Below, piece by piece: positions 26,069 through 34,361 of a stretch of DNA of 38,417 nt. How positions within the stretch are numbered: the first letter of the stretch is position 1; each line of letters starts with the position of its first letter. The stretch comes from Thioalkalivibrio sulfidiphilus. Its GTDB lineage: Bacteria > Pseudomonadota > Gammaproteobacteria > Ectothiorhodospirales > Ectothiorhodospiraceae. The DNA is taken from the NCBI RefSeq assembly GCF_000377945.1, contig NZ_KB898948.1, positions 1-38,417 on the forward strand, read 5' to 3'. Position numbers and translations under genes: made by a program. Under the pieces are notes generated by a model that was not told where the DNA came from, made no database searches, and worked only from the letters and a program-made list of their open reading frames with translations.

Positions 26069-27349
26069 CTACAGGCTCCAGTACACATGCTTGCCGTTGA
26101 TATCCTCAGGACGCATGGCCGACTTCACGTCCACGAACACACCGCCCTCGACCATCATGGCACGCAGTCCCTCGGCACCCTGCTGCTGGTAGGCCTTGTG
26201 GGGCACGGCGAGAATCAGGCCGTCCAGGTCGCGGAAGGCGTCCAGGGACGCCAGTTCCAGGTCGTACTCGTGGCGGGCCTCGTCGGCATCGGCCAGGGCG
26301 TCGTGGATCAGGGGCTCGATGCCGAACTGGCGCAGTTCCTTGACGATGTCCGGCACCCGGGAGTTGCGCAGGTCGGGGACGTTTTCCTTGAAGGTGAGCC
26401 CGAGGATGCCCACCCTGCCCTGCTTCACGGGACGGTCCTGCTCGATGAGGATCTTCACCAGGCGCTGGGCAATGTAGGCACCCATGCCGTCGTTGATGCG
26501 CCGTCCGGCCAGGATTACCTGAGGGTAGTAGCCCACGGCCTTGGCCTTGGTGGTGAGGTAGTAGGGATCTACACCGATGCAGTGGCCGCCCACCAGGCCC
26601 GGGGTGAAGGGCAGGAAATTCCACTTGGTGCCCGCGGCGGCGAGCACGTCCTTGGTGCGGATGCCCAGGCGGTCGAAGATCAGCGCCAGCTCGTTCATGA
26701 GCGCGATGTTCAGGTCCCGCTGGGTATTCTCGATCACCTTGGCGGCCTCGGCCACCTTGATGGTGGGCGCGCGGTGGATCCCGGCGGTGACGATGCGCCC
26801 GTAGGCCTCGGCCACCCGCTCAAGGGTCTCGGCATCCTCTCCGGAGACCACCTTCACGATGCGCTCCAGGGTGTGTTCCTTGTCGCCGGGGTTGATGCGC
26901 TCGGGAGAGTAACCCAGCTTGAAGTCCTTGCCCTGTTCCAGGCCGGAGACCCGGGCCAGGATGGGACCGCAGATCTCCTCGGTGACGCCGGGATAGACGG
27001 TGGACTCGAACACCACCACGGCGCCCGGGGAGAGCACCTTGCCCACGGTCTCGCAGGCGGAGATCACCGGGCTCAGGTCGGGCTGGCGGTTGTCGTCGAT
27101 GGGGGTGGGCACGGTGACCACGAAGAAGGTCACGCCCTTGAGGTCGGCGGGGTCCGTGGTGTAGCGGATGGGGTTGGCCTTGAGCTCTTCGGCGGTGACC
27201 TCGCCGGTATAGTCCTGGCCATCGCGCAGCGTGCGCACCCGGCGCTCGCTGATATCGAAACCCACCGTATCCGGGTAGTGTTTCGCAAACCCCAGGGCCA
27301 CGGGCAGACCCACGTAGCCCAGCCCGATCACGCCGATTCTTTCGCTCAT
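26069..27349 (-). CDS. tviB: UDP-N-acetyl-sugar C6 dehydrogenase, TviB/WbpO type
   Basis: NAD-dependent UDP-sugar 6-dehydrogenase family. 426 residues. NAD motif IGVIGLGYVGLPVALGF (residues 5-21), FFVVTVPTPIDDNRQPDLSP, catalytic-region VGGHCIGVDPYYLTTKAK with the active Cys, and TFKENVPDLRNSRVPDIVKEL. These stretches match TviB and WbpO, which oxidise UDP-GlcNAc or UDP-GalNAc to the uronic acid, better than UDP-glucose dehydrogenases. A GGGAAGGG ribosome site precedes the ATG. Together with the epimerase, phosphomannomutase and manC it suggests an acidic surface polysaccharide. No glycosyltransferase or export gene lies in the window. Confidence 0.92.
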   Translation of the reverse strand: MSERIGVIGLGYVGLPVALGFAKHYPDTVGFDISERRVRTLRDGQDYTGEVTAEELKANPIRYTTDPADLKGVTFFVVTVPTPIDDNRQPDLSPVISACETVGKVLSPGAVVVFESTVYPGVTEEICGPILARVSGLEQGKDFKLGYSPERINPGDKEHTLERIVKVVSGEDAETLERVAEAYGRIVTAGIHRAPTIKVAEAAKVIENTQRDLNIALMNELALIFDRLGIRTKDVLAAAGTKWNFLPFTPGLVGGHCIGVDPYYLTTKAKAVGYYPQVILAGRRINDGMGAYIAQRLVKILIEQDRPVKQGRVGILGLTFKENVPDLRNSRVPDIVKELRQFGIEPLIHDALADADEARHEYDLELASLDAFRDLDGLILAVPHKAYQQQGAEGLRAMMVEGGVFVDVKSAMRPEDINGKHVYWSL

Positions 27350-27448
27350 GCCACCCTTCCCTTGTAAGGCTATTCTGGGGGCGAACGATAGCGGAAAGCC
27401 CGCGGCGGGGCAAAGGCCGGCTGATGACAGGGAAATGACCGGCGGTCT

Positions 27449-27477
27449 TTGGCGGGTGCCGGCGAATCGGGTATCTT
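27449..27477 (+). promoter_or_regulatory. tRNA-Arg promoter
   Basis: TTGGCG (27449-27454), 17 bp, TATCTT (27472-27477), 12 bp before the tRNA-Arg 5' end. Good spacing and position for a tRNA promoter. Confidence 0.65.
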
Positions 27478-27489
27478 ATCCGCCTTCAG

Positions 27490-27566
27490 GCCCCGGTAGC
27501 TCAGCTGGATAGAGCGTCCCCCTCCTAAGGGGAAGGTCTCAGGTTCGAATCCTGATCGGGGCACCA
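27490..27566 (+). tRNA. tRNA-Arg(CCT)
   Basis: 77 nt with encoded CCA. Acceptor GCCCCGG/TCGGGGC region, D-arm GCTC/GAGC, anticodon stem TCCCC/GGGGA around CTCCTAA (anticodon CCT, reads AGG), T-arm TCAGG TTCGAAT CCTGA. It converges on relA. Confidence 0.97.
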
Positions 27567-27598
27567 GATTCCTCCTCCCTTGGCCTTCCCTGGCATCG

Positions 27599-27623
27599 CT
27601 GTTCGCGGCGGGGTCGCCACGCC
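27599..27623 (-). repeat. REP-type hairpin between tRNA-Arg and relA
   Basis: The minus strand reads GGCGTGGCGACCCCGCCGCG then AACAG, matching 20177-20201 at about 21 of 25 positions. A single copy just past the relA stop; it may help end both converging transcripts. Confidence 0.65.
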
Positions 27624-27629
27624 TACCGG

Positions 27630-29801
27630 TCAGCCCGCCGAACGCCGCACGCTGGTGATGTTGGGCAGGGCGCCGATCTTGTCCATCAGGGCGCTCAGCT
27701 GGGCGCTGCCTTCCACCTCGAGGGTCAGTTCCATGGTCACCGTCTGGTCGGAGCGATCGGTGCGGGTGTTGGCGGACAGGACGTTGATCCGGTCGTTGGC
27801 CAGCACGCCGGTGATGTCCCGCAGCAGGCCCTGGCGGTCGAAGGCCTCGATGCGGATGTTCACCGGGTAGGACCGGGGCTCGGCGCCCCAGCTCACCTCC
27901 ACCAGGCGCACCTTCTTCTCCGGCGGCATGCGCAGGATGTTTACGCAGTCGCGGCGGTGGATGGTCACGCCCTTGCCCCGGGTGATGAAGCCGATGATGG
28001 GGTCGCCGGGCACAGGCCGGCAGCAGCGGGCGATCTGGGTGAGCAGGTTGCCCACGCCGCGGATGTGGATCTCGGATTTCTCGCCCCCGGCCGGCGCGGG
28101 AGCACGCTTGCGCCGACGGGTGGAGACCAGGCTCTCCACGGGCGGGGCCACGGGCTGCAGGGCCCCGGCCAGCTGGGCGGGGGTGATGTCGCCGGCGCCC
28201 ACGGCCACCAGGAACTCGTCCTTGGTGGGTTGGTGGAAGCGCTTCGCCAGGGCCTCCAGGTCCGGGTTTGCGACCCCCATGCGCTGGCACTCCCGGTCCA
28301 GGATCACACGACCCTCTTGGAGATTGCGGTCATGGTCCTGGAGCTTGAACCAGGACCGGGCCTTACTCCGCGCCCGGGAGGTGCGCAGGTAGCCCATGCT
28401 CGGGTTGATCCAGTCACGGCTGGGACCGCCCTGGCGGGTGGTGAGCACCTCCACCCGCTGGCCGGAGCGCAGGGTGTAGGTCAGCGGCACGATGCGCCCG
28501 TCCACCTTGGCACCCCGGCAGCGGTGGCCCACCTCGGTGTGGATGGCGTAGGCAAAGTCCAGGGGCGTGGCGCCCTTGGGCAGGTCCACCACGTCGCCCT
28601 TGGGGGTGAGTACGAACACCCGGTCCTGGAACAGCTCGGAACGGAAGCTGTCCATCAGGGCCTCGTCGTCCTCGCGGTTCTCCAGCAACCGGCGCAGGGA
28701 GCCGATGGCCCGGCCCATGGCCTGGTCCTCGCGGCCGCCTTCCTTGTAGCGCCAGTGGGCGGCCACACCCAGCTCGGCGAAGTCGTCCATGGCCTGAGTG
28801 CGGATCTGCACCTCCACCACCTTGGCCCTGGGGCCGATCACCGCGGTGTGCAGGGACTGATAGCCGTTGTCCTTGGGGTTGGCGATGTAGTCGTCGAACT
28901 CTTGGGGGATGTGGGGCCAGAGGCTATGCACCACGCCCAGGACCGTGTAGCAGGTGGGGATGCGGTCCACGATCACGCGCACGGCGCGCAGGTCATAGAG
29001 TTCCTCGAAGTCCAGCTGCTTGCGCTCCATCTTGCGCCAGATGCTGTAGATGTGTTTCGGCCGCCCCAGCACCCGGGCCTCGATACCCTCGGCCCGCAAC
29101 GCCGTCTCCAGGCGCTCCATGAACTCCCGGATGTAGGTCTCGCGCTCGGTGCGGCTCTCTTCCAGCAGCTTGGCCACGCGCCGGTACTCGGACGGCTCCA
29201 GGATGCGGAAGGACAGGTCCTCCATCTCCCACTTGAGCTGGCCGATGCCGAGACGGTGGGCCAGGGGCGCGAACACCTCCAGAGTCTCCCGGGCATAGGC
29301 CCGGGCCAGGTCATCGGGTTCGGCGGCCAGCAGGCGCAGGCGCTGCACCCGGTAGGCCAGCTTGATGAGCACCGCGCGCACGTCCTCCACCACCGCCAGC
29401 AACAGGCGGCGCAGGCGCTCGGCCTGCTCCGGGCCGGCGCCCGACTCGCGGGGGATTTCTTCCTTAAAGGTCAGCATCCAGTGCACGCTGCGCACCAGGG
29501 CGGCGACGGCCTCGCCGAAGTGCTCGCGCAGGCGCGCCTCGGACAGGCGCTTGTCCAGGAAGGCATCCAGCAGCAGGGTGGCGATCAGGGTCTCCCTATC
29601 CACCCCCAGCAGGCGCAGGATCTCGGCCACATCCAGGGCGCAAGGGCGCTGGGGGTCCTCGGGGCGGTAGGCGACCGCGGTGCGAAGGGCCTCCAGGAGC
29701 TGCTCGTCCCTGCCCTCACCCGGCGCCGAGGCGAAGCGCGCCTCCAGCTCGTGGAGCGGGGTGTCGGAGACGTGCTTCTTGTGGTAGTGGGTGTGTTTCA
29801 T
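27630..29801 (-). CDS. relA: (p)ppGpp synthetase RelA
   Basis: Ribosome-associated synthetase of the stringent-response alarmone. From the ATG at 29801 it has 723 residues. The N-terminal HD-hydrolase region is degenerate (ATLLLDAFLDKRL where SpoT has the catalytic HD), which marks it as RelA rather than SpoT. The synthetase domain has RPKHIYSIWRKM and EFDDYIANPKDNGYQSLHTAVIGP, with the acidic ExDD form of RelA. Then TGS (RVFVLTPKGDVVDLPKGATPLDFAYAIHTEVGHRC), a helical part, the zinc-finger-like CCRPVPGDPIIGF and a C-terminal ACT domain. In-frame upstream codons run into heptamer array E and are not used. It follows ybbP on the same strand. Confidence 0.96.
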   Translation of the reverse strand: MKHTHYHKKHVSDTPLHELEARFASAPGEGRDEQLLEALRTAVAYRPEDPQRPCALDVAEILRLLGVDRETLIATLLLDAFLDKRLSEARLREHFGEAVAALVRSVHWMLTFKEEIPRESGAGPEQAERLRRLLLAVVEDVRAVLIKLAYRVQRLRLLAAEPDDLARAYARETLEVFAPLAHRLGIGQLKWEMEDLSFRILEPSEYRRVAKLLEESRTERETYIREFMERLETALRAEGIEARVLGRPKHIYSIWRKMERKQLDFEELYDLRAVRVIVDRIPTCYTVLGVVHSLWPHIPQEFDDYIANPKDNGYQSLHTAVIGPRAKVVEVQIRTQAMDDFAELGVAAHWRYKEGGREDQAMGRAIGSLRRLLENREDDEALMDSFRSELFQDRVFVLTPKGDVVDLPKGATPLDFAYAIHTEVGHRCRGAKVDGRIVPLTYTLRSGQRVEVLTTRQGGPSRDWINPSMGYLRTSRARSKARSWFKLQDHDRNLQEGRVILDRECQRMGVANPDLEALAKRFHQPTKDEFLVAVGAGDITPAQLAGALQPVAPPVESLVSTRRRKRAPAPAGGEKSEIHIRGVGNLLTQIARCCRPVPGDPIIGFITRGKGVTIHRRDCVNILRMPPEKKVRLVEVSWGAEPRSYPVNIRIEAFDRQGLLRDITGVLANDRINVLSANTRTDRSDQTVTMELTLEVEGSAQLSALMDKIGALPNITSVRRSAG

Positions 29802-29813
29802 TGAGATCTGGAG

Positions 29814-29848
29814 ACAAGATACAAGAGGCAAGAGGCAAGAGGGAAACA
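29814..29848 (+). repeat. Heptamer array E (unit RCAAGAG)
   Basis: Units ACAAGAT, ACAAGAG, GCAAGAG, GCAAGAG, GGAAACA directly upstream of the relA start. No inverted partner of the same unit is near. It lies in the relA 5' leader if transcription comes from ybbP or this gap. Confidence 0.75.
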
Positions 29849-29880
29849 CAAGGCCCGTCGCAAGCCGATGCGGAAACCAC

Positions 29881-29913
29881 CCTCACCCCGGCCCTCTCCC
29901 TGAGGGAGAGGGG
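29881..29913. repeat. GC-rich dispersed palindrome (CCCTCTCC...GGGAGAGGG)
   Basis: CCTCACCCCGGCCCTCTCCC followed by TGAGGGAGAGGGGG: a short hairpin of the common CCCTCACCCC / GGGAGAGGG type found in many proteobacterial genomes. It sits between arrays E and E2. Confidence 0.6.
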
Positions 29914-29914
29914 G

Positions 29915-29949
29915 TTCATCCTTCATCCTTCCTCCTTCATCCTTTTGTT
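29915..29949 (+). repeat. Heptamer array E2 (unit TTCATCC)
   Basis: TTCATCC, TTCATCC, TTCCTCC, TTCATCC, then TTTTGTT. It ends against the ybbP stop codon (29949-29951). Period exactly 7, unit unrelated to array E 67 bp away. Confidence 0.75.
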
Positions 29950-32459
29950 TACGCTGCCTTACGCAGCGTAAACAGCGGCGGCTGTTTCAGCACCCCTCTC
30001 GCGCCGAGCCAGCCGGCAAAGCCCACGCCGGCGGCGCCGCCGCCGATGCCGGCGATCCACAGCCACGGGTTGACCACGAAGGGCAGGTCGAAGATCTGCG
30101 CGGCGAGCACGTAGCCGATCAGGGTGGCACCGGCGGCGGCCAGCAGGCCCGCCAGTGCGCCCATCACCAGGAACTCAGAGAGCAATCCGGCCAGCACCTG
30201 GCGGCGGCTGGCGCCCAGGGTGCGCAACAGGGCCGTTTCCCGCTGGCGCACGGAACGGGTGGCCTGGATGGCGGCGAACAGCACCGTCACGCCGGCCAGC
30301 AAGGTGAACAGGAACACGTACTCCACGGCCAGGGTCGCCCGATCCATGATGGATCGCACCTGCTCCATCAGCGCCCGCACGTCCAGCACCGTGATGCTGG
30401 GGAACTGGCGCACGGCGGCGGCCAGCAGGCCATCGCCCTCGGCGTCCAGGCGGAAACTGGTGATGTAGGTGGCGGGCATCTCCGCCAGCAGTTCCGGCGG
30501 GGCGAGCACGAAGAAATTCACGTTGAAGGAATCCCACTGCACGGTGCGCAGGCTGGTCACCCGGCCCTCCACCGACTCGCCGGCCACCCGGAATACCAGG
30601 CGGTCGCCCATGGCGATCCCGAGCGTCTGGGCCAGGCCCTCCTCCACGGACCACTGGGCCAGATCGTCCCCGGGCTGCCACCAGCGACCGGCGATGATGC
30701 GGTTGTCCGGCTGGGGGGCGTCCCCGAACGAGAGGTTGAACTCACGGGCGGCCAGGCGTTCGGCCCGGGCACTCTCGTAATCCTCGGGGTTCACCGGCCG
30801 GTCGTTGATGTAGGCCAGGCGACCCCGGACCATGGGGTAGTAGGCGGGCGCATCCAGGCCCCGGGACTCGAACAGGGCGCGCAGCGGTTCCACCTCCTCC
30901 GGCTGCACGTTGATCATGAAGTGGTTGGGGGCGTCCTCCGGCAGGTTCTGCTCCCAGGCGGAAAGCAGGTCCACCCGCACCAGGGCGAGCAACAGCAGGG
31001 CCATGATGCCCAGACCGAAGGCGGAGAGTTGCACGGCGCTCAGGGAGCCCCGGCGGGACAGGTTGGCCAGACCGAAGCGCAGTGCCACACCGCCCCGGGT
31101 ACGCAGGGGCTTGAGCAGCCAGATCATCGCCCAGGCCACGCCCCAGAGCAGCACGCCCGTGGCCACCGCCCCGCCCAGCACCCGACCAGCCAGGCGCGCG
31201 TCACCCGCCTGCCAGAGCAGCAGCACGCCCAGGGTCACCAGGGCCAGCCCCAGCACCAGCCACATGGCGGGCGGCGGCGCGCCCAGTTCCCGGCGCAGCA
31301 CCCGCAGCGGCGGCACCCGGCCGATACGCAGCATGGAGGGCAGCGCAAAACCCAGCACCGTGACCAGGCCCACGGCCAGGCCGCTGAACACCGGCCAGGC
31401 GGAGGCCCCGGGCAGGCCGCCGGTGAACCATTGGCCCAGCAGCGCCGTGAGCACCGTCTGGGCGCCGTAGCCCGCCAGGGCGCCGGCGAGACTCGACAGC
31501 ACCGCGATCCACAGCAGGCGCAGCAGGAACACCCGCACCACGAAATCCCGGCTGGCCCCCAGGCAGCGCATCACCGCGCTGGTGTCCGACTGGCGCTCGC
31601 TGTAGTGGCGCGCCGCCACGGCGATGGCGCCGCCGGCCAGCAGCACCGCCACCAGGGCGGCGAGCCCCAGGAACTGCTCGGCCCGCTCGATGGCCTGGCG
31701 CAGCTCCGGGCGGGCATCGCGCACGCCCTCGATGCGCTCGTTGGCAGCGAGCCGGTCGGCGGCCCAGGACCGGTAGTCATTGACCGCCGCCTCGTCGCCG
31801 GCCACCAGCAGCTGGTGGCGCACCCGGCTCGCCGGGGTCACCAGGCCCGTGGCGGGCACGTCCGCGAGATTAAACATCACCCGCGGGGCGAGCTGGAACA
31901 GGTCGCCGCCCCGGTCAGGTTCGTAGGTGAGCACCCGGGTCACGCGCAGCTCGGTGTCGCCCACCTGCAGCAGATCGCCCACCTGGAAGCCCATCTGCTG
32001 GAACAGTCGCGTCTCGGCCCAGACCTCGCCGGGACCGGGGCCGCCCTCCGGTTCGAGCTCCGGCCCGAAGGGTTCCACAGCGACCCGCAGGCGTCCGCGC
32101 AGCGGGTAGCCTCCGTCCACCGCCTTCAATTCCGCCAGCTGGGCGGCATCGCCGAACAGCACCACGCTGGGGAAGGTGACGAAACGGGCGATGGAAAGCC
32201 CCCGTTCCGTGGCGCCGGTGGAGAGCGTCTCGGAAATCTCGTCGGCGGAGACTACCGCCAGGTCGGCACCCAGCAGCTCCGTGGCCTGGAGCAGCATGGC
32301 CCGCTGCACCCGGTCGGTGAAAAAGCCCACGGAGGTGACCGCCGCCACGGCGATCACCACCGCGAGCGCCAGCACCTGCAGTTCCCCGGCGCGCCACTCC
32401 CGCAGCAGGGAACGCAGGGAATAGCGAAACGCGCCCACCCTCATGGCAGCGGCCCTCAT
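29949..32459 (-). CDS. ybbP: FtsX-family ABC transporter permease YbbP
   Basis: Large inner-membrane permease, 836 residues, of the MacB/LolC-like superfamily in the YbbA-YbbP pair. The first helix follows MRVGAFRYSLRSLLREWRAG; a periplasmic MacB-PCD-like domain (about residues 45-250) is followed by three helices, a central pair, a second periplasmic domain, and a C-terminal FtsX domain of three helices (RATLAVEYVFLFTLLAGVTVLFAAIQ..., RQRETALLRTLGASRRQVLAG). The start overlaps the ybbA stop (ATGA). The transported substrate is not known; lipid or lipoprotein handling near the TesA hydrolase is a guess. Confidence 0.92.
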   Translation of the reverse strand: MRAAAMRVGAFRYSLRSLLREWRAGELQVLALAVVIAVAAVTSVGFFTDRVQRAMLLQATELLGADLAVVSADEISETLSTGATERGLSIARFVTFPSVVLFGDAAQLAELKAVDGGYPLRGRLRVAVEPFGPELEPEGGPGPGEVWAETRLFQQMGFQVGDLLQVGDTELRVTRVLTYEPDRGGDLFQLAPRVMFNLADVPATGLVTPASRVRHQLLVAGDEAAVNDYRSWAADRLAANERIEGVRDARPELRQAIERAEQFLGLAALVAVLLAGGAIAVAARHYSERQSDTSAVMRCLGASRDFVVRVFLLRLLWIAVLSSLAGALAGYGAQTVLTALLGQWFTGGLPGASAWPVFSGLAVGLVTVLGFALPSMLRIGRVPPLRVLRRELGAPPPAMWLVLGLALVTLGVLLLWQAGDARLAGRVLGGAVATGVLLWGVAWAMIWLLKPLRTRGGVALRFGLANLSRRGSLSAVQLSAFGLGIMALLLLALVRVDLLSAWEQNLPEDAPNHFMINVQPEEVEPLRALFESRGLDAPAYYPMVRGRLAYINDRPVNPEDYESARAERLAAREFNLSFGDAPQPDNRIIAGRWWQPGDDLAQWSVEEGLAQTLGIAMGDRLVFRVAGESVEGRVTSLRTVQWDSFNVNFFVLAPPELLAEMPATYITSFRLDAEGDGLLAAAVRQFPSITVLDVRALMEQVRSIMDRATLAVEYVFLFTLLAGVTVLFAAIQATRSVRQRETALLRTLGASRRQVLAGLLSEFLVMGALAGLLAAAGATLIGYVLAAQIFDLPFVVNPWLWIAGIGGGAAGVGFAGWLGARGVLKQPPLFTLRKAA

Positions 32460-33166
32460 TGCGTCCCCAGCACGCCGTCGCGCAGGAACAGGCGCCGGTC
32501 GCAGCGACTCGCCAGTTCCACGTCGTGGGTCACCAGCACCAGGGCCGTGCCCAGCTCGTCCTTGAGGCCGAACAGCAGGCGGATGATCTGCTCGCCGGTG
32601 ACCTGGTCCAGGTTGCCGGTGGGCTCGTCGGCGAACAGCACCTTGGGATTCGGTGCGAAGGCCCGGGCCACGGCCACCCGCTGCTGTTCGCCGCCTGAGA
32701 GCTGGCTCGGGTAATGGGCCACCCGGTCCTTGAGGCCGACCCGCTCCAGGGCCTCCAGGGCGAGCTTGCGGGCGTCACCCGGGTGCCCGCCCAGTTCCAG
32801 GCTCAGCATCACGTTTTCCAGCGCCGTGAGCGCCGGCAGCAGCTGGAAGGACTGGAACACGAAACCCACCTGCCCGGCGCGCAGCCTGGCCCGGGCATCC
32901 TCCTCCAGATTCCCCAGGGATTCGGACAGGAGTCGAACTTCTCCGCCACTCGGCAGATCCAAACCGGCAAGCAGGCCCAGCAGGGTCGACTTGCCCGATC
33001 CGGAGGCGCCCAGGATGGCCACCGCCTCGGCGGGCGCCACGGCGAGATCCACGCCCTTGAGGATGTCCAGCTGTCCGCCGGGACCCTGCACGGACTTGGT
33101 CAGGCCGATGGCCTCCACCAGCGCGGTCCCGGTCGCCCTGGCCGCCACGTTAGAATGGGACACCAT
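32456..33166 (-). CDS. ybbA: ABC transporter ATP-binding protein YbbA
   Basis: ATPase subunit for YbbP, LolD/MacB type. 236 residues from the ATG at 33166. Walker A GASGSGKST (53-61), Q-loop FQSFQLLPALTALENV, signature LSGGEQQRVAVARAFAPNP, Walker B VLFADEPTGNLD, then VTHDVELASRCDRRLFLRDG. AAGGA lies 6 bp before this ATG, on the strand that is also the start of tesA. The two divergent start codons share the sequence CATG. Translationally coupled to ybbP by a 4-bp overlap. Confidence 0.95.
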   Translation of the reverse strand: MVSHSNVAARATGTALVEAIGLTKSVQGPGGQLDILKGVDLAVAPAEAVAILGASGSGKSTLLGLLAGLDLPSGGEVRLLSESLGNLEEDARARLRAGQVGFVFQSFQLLPALTALENVMLSLELGGHPGDARKLALEALERVGLKDRVAHYPSQLSGGEQQRVAVARAFAPNPKVLFADEPTGNLDQVTGEQIIRLLFGLKDELGTALVLVTHDVELASRCDRRLFLRDGVLGTQ

Positions 33167-33821
33167 GAAATCCTTACTCCTGTCGTTTGTCGTCGTATTC
33201 CACGTCTTGCTGGCCGCGCCCGTCCTGGCGGACGCCCAGGAGCGCCACACCCTGGTCGTGCTGGGCGACAGCCTGAGCGCCGCCTACGGCATGGCCGAGC
33301 GGGAGGGCTGGGTGGCCCTGCTGGAGCGTCGCCTGGCCGATGAGGACCTGCCCTGGCGGGTGGTCAACGCCAGCATCAGCGGCGACACCACCCGGGGCGG
33401 ACTCACCCGTCTCCCCCGGGTCCTGGAACGCCACAGGCCCTCGCTGGTGATCATCGAACTGGGAGGCAACGACGGCCTGCGGGGCGTGCACCCGAACATC
33501 ATGATCGACGAGATGCGGGAGAACCTCGCCGAACTGGTGCGCCTGAGCCGGGAGGCCGGGGCCGAGGTGCTGCTGCTCGGCATGCACCTGCCACCCAACT
33601 ACGGCAACCATTTCACCGAGAGGTTCCACGCCGTGTACCACGAAGTGGCCCGGGCGCACGGCGTGCCCCTGGTGCCCTTCTTCCTGGAAGGCGTGGCCGA
33701 GGATCGCGCGCTCATGCAGCCCGACGGTATCCACCCCACCGCCGAAGCGCAACCACGCATGCTGGAAAACGTGTGGGAGGCCCTCAAGCCGATGCTGGAG
33801 CCCGTAGCCGGTCGTCAGTAG
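33165..33821 (+). CDS. tesA: Periplasmic SGNH lipase/thioesterase/lysophospholipase TesA
   Basis: Acyl-CoA thioesterase I / lysophospholipase L1 / arylesterase of the GDSL family. 218 residues. Signal peptide of about 24 residues (SLLLSFVVVFHVLLAAPVLA), then VVLGDSLSAAYG with nucleophile Ser36, INASIS-type block VNASISGDTTRGG, IELGGNDGLRG (oxyanion Gly/Asn) and the C-terminal DGIHPTAEAQ with Asp187 and His190. It is divergent from ybbA-ybbP, as in E. coli, and its ATG overlaps the ybbA ATG on the other strand, so its ribosome site lies inside or before ybbA's 5' end. Confidence 0.96.
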   Translation: MKSLLLSFVVVFHVLLAAPVLADAQERHTLVVLGDSLSAAYGMAEREGWVALLERRLADEDLPWRVVNASISGDTTRGGLTRLPRVLERHRPSLVIIELGGNDGLRGVHPNIMIDEMRENLAELVRLSREAGAEVLLLGMHLPPNYGNHFTERFHAVYHEVARAHGVPLVPFFLEGVAEDRALMQPDGIHPTAEAQPRMLENVWEALKPMLEPVAGRQ

Positions 33822-33845
33822 ACAGACTGAAGGACTGAGCGAGAA

Positions 33846-33937
33846 CCTGTCCTCTCACGGAGACACGGGGTCACTGAGAAGACTTTATGATCAATAAGCC
33901 ATTTATCTCCGTGTCACCGTGTCTCCGTGTGAGGATC
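33846..33937. repeat. Hairpin element F (heptamer-built, CTCACGGAGACACGG arms)
   Basis: Left arm about 33850-33874 (CCTGTCCTCTCACGGAGACA then CGGGGTCAC) pairs with 33911-33934 (GTGTCACCGTGTCTCCGTGT then GAGG) at about 21 of 24 positions. The arm is built of 7-bp steps (CTCACGG, AGACACG, GGGTCAC). Loop TTTATGATCAATAA. It is a diverged copy of element G at 34201. Confidence 0.8.
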
Positions 33938-33950
33938 GGGTTTGGGTCTC

Positions 33951-34121
33951 CTACTCGGATTGCATGTCTCCCTTGCGCCACAACTCATAGCATTCCAGCC
34001 CGCAGAAATGCTGGACGTACTCGTCTTCCTCGGCGGTGTGGGATCCGTGGGGCGGGAGTTCCCGGAGAAAGGCCTCCATGTCCATATGCTCCGGCTCCGT
34101 GGGATAGGGCTTGGTATTCAT
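33951..34121 (-). CDS. 56-residue protein with a C-x3-C motif, unknown function
   Basis: Not a recognised family. It reads MNTKPYPTEPEHMDMEAFLR, ELPPHGSHTAEEDEYVQHFC, GLECYELWRKGDMQSE. The ATG at 34121 has GAGGG 7 bp upstream, a good ribosome site. The protein is acidic; its only two cysteines lie in HFCGLECYELW near the C-terminus. An FC-x2-x-C-x3-W arrangement recalls one half of small zinc-ribbon or TRASH-like knuckles, and the His before it could add a ligand; this is a guess. The gene sits alone between hairpin elements F and G, downstream of htpX on the same strand but beyond its terminator, so it probably has its own promoter. Confidence 0.7.
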   Translation of the reverse strand: MNTKPYPTEPEHMDMEAFLRELPPHGSHTAEEDEYVQHFCGLECYELWRKGDMQSE

Positions 34122-34200
34122 GGAGAAACCCTCACTGACGACAGGGTTCCTTCAAGCATAGTCCAAATAACGGGCTGCAGGACTGACAAAGCCCAAAGCC

Positions 34201-34284
34201 GTCCTCTCACGGAGACACGGGGGCACGGGGAAGGTCTTATGATAAAAATGCTTTCCCCGTGCCCCCGTGTCTCCGTGAGAGGAC
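34201..34284. repeat. Hairpin element G (32-bp perfect arms, heptamer-built)
   Basis: 34201-34232 and 34253-34284 are perfectly inverted over 32 bp (GTCCTCTCACGGAGACACGG outward part) around a 20-bp loop GGTCTTATGATAAAAATGCT. Steps of 7 bp (CTCACGG, AGACACG, GGGGCAC, GGGGAAG) build the arm. Element F has the same arms and a similar loop. It lies 33 bp from the htpX terminator. Confidence 0.85.
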
Positions 34285-34316
34285 AGGCTTTATTGTTTTA
34301 CGCCCACCACTCAAAC

Positions 34317-34344
34317 GAAAAGACCGCCTTGCGGCGGTCTTTTC
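34317..34344 (-). terminator. Rho-independent terminator of htpX
   Basis: A 12-bp stem GAAAAGACCGCC / GGCGGTCTTTTC with a 4-base loop, 18 bp after the htpX stop and ending in a T run on the minus strand. Confidence 0.85.
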
Positions 34345-34361
34345 AGCGACTTACTGAGCGA

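Noticed and set aside
27957-29804. 615-codon plus-strand open frame opposite relA
   Set aside because: Antisense shadow with low-complexity composition; relA is intact.
30921-32714. 597-codon plus-strand open frame opposite ybbP
   Set aside because: Gln/His/Gly-rich antisense shadow of a clear permease gene.
34201-34284. Integron attC site
   Set aside because: The arms are perfectly paired and lack the RYYYAAC core sites; no integrase is present.
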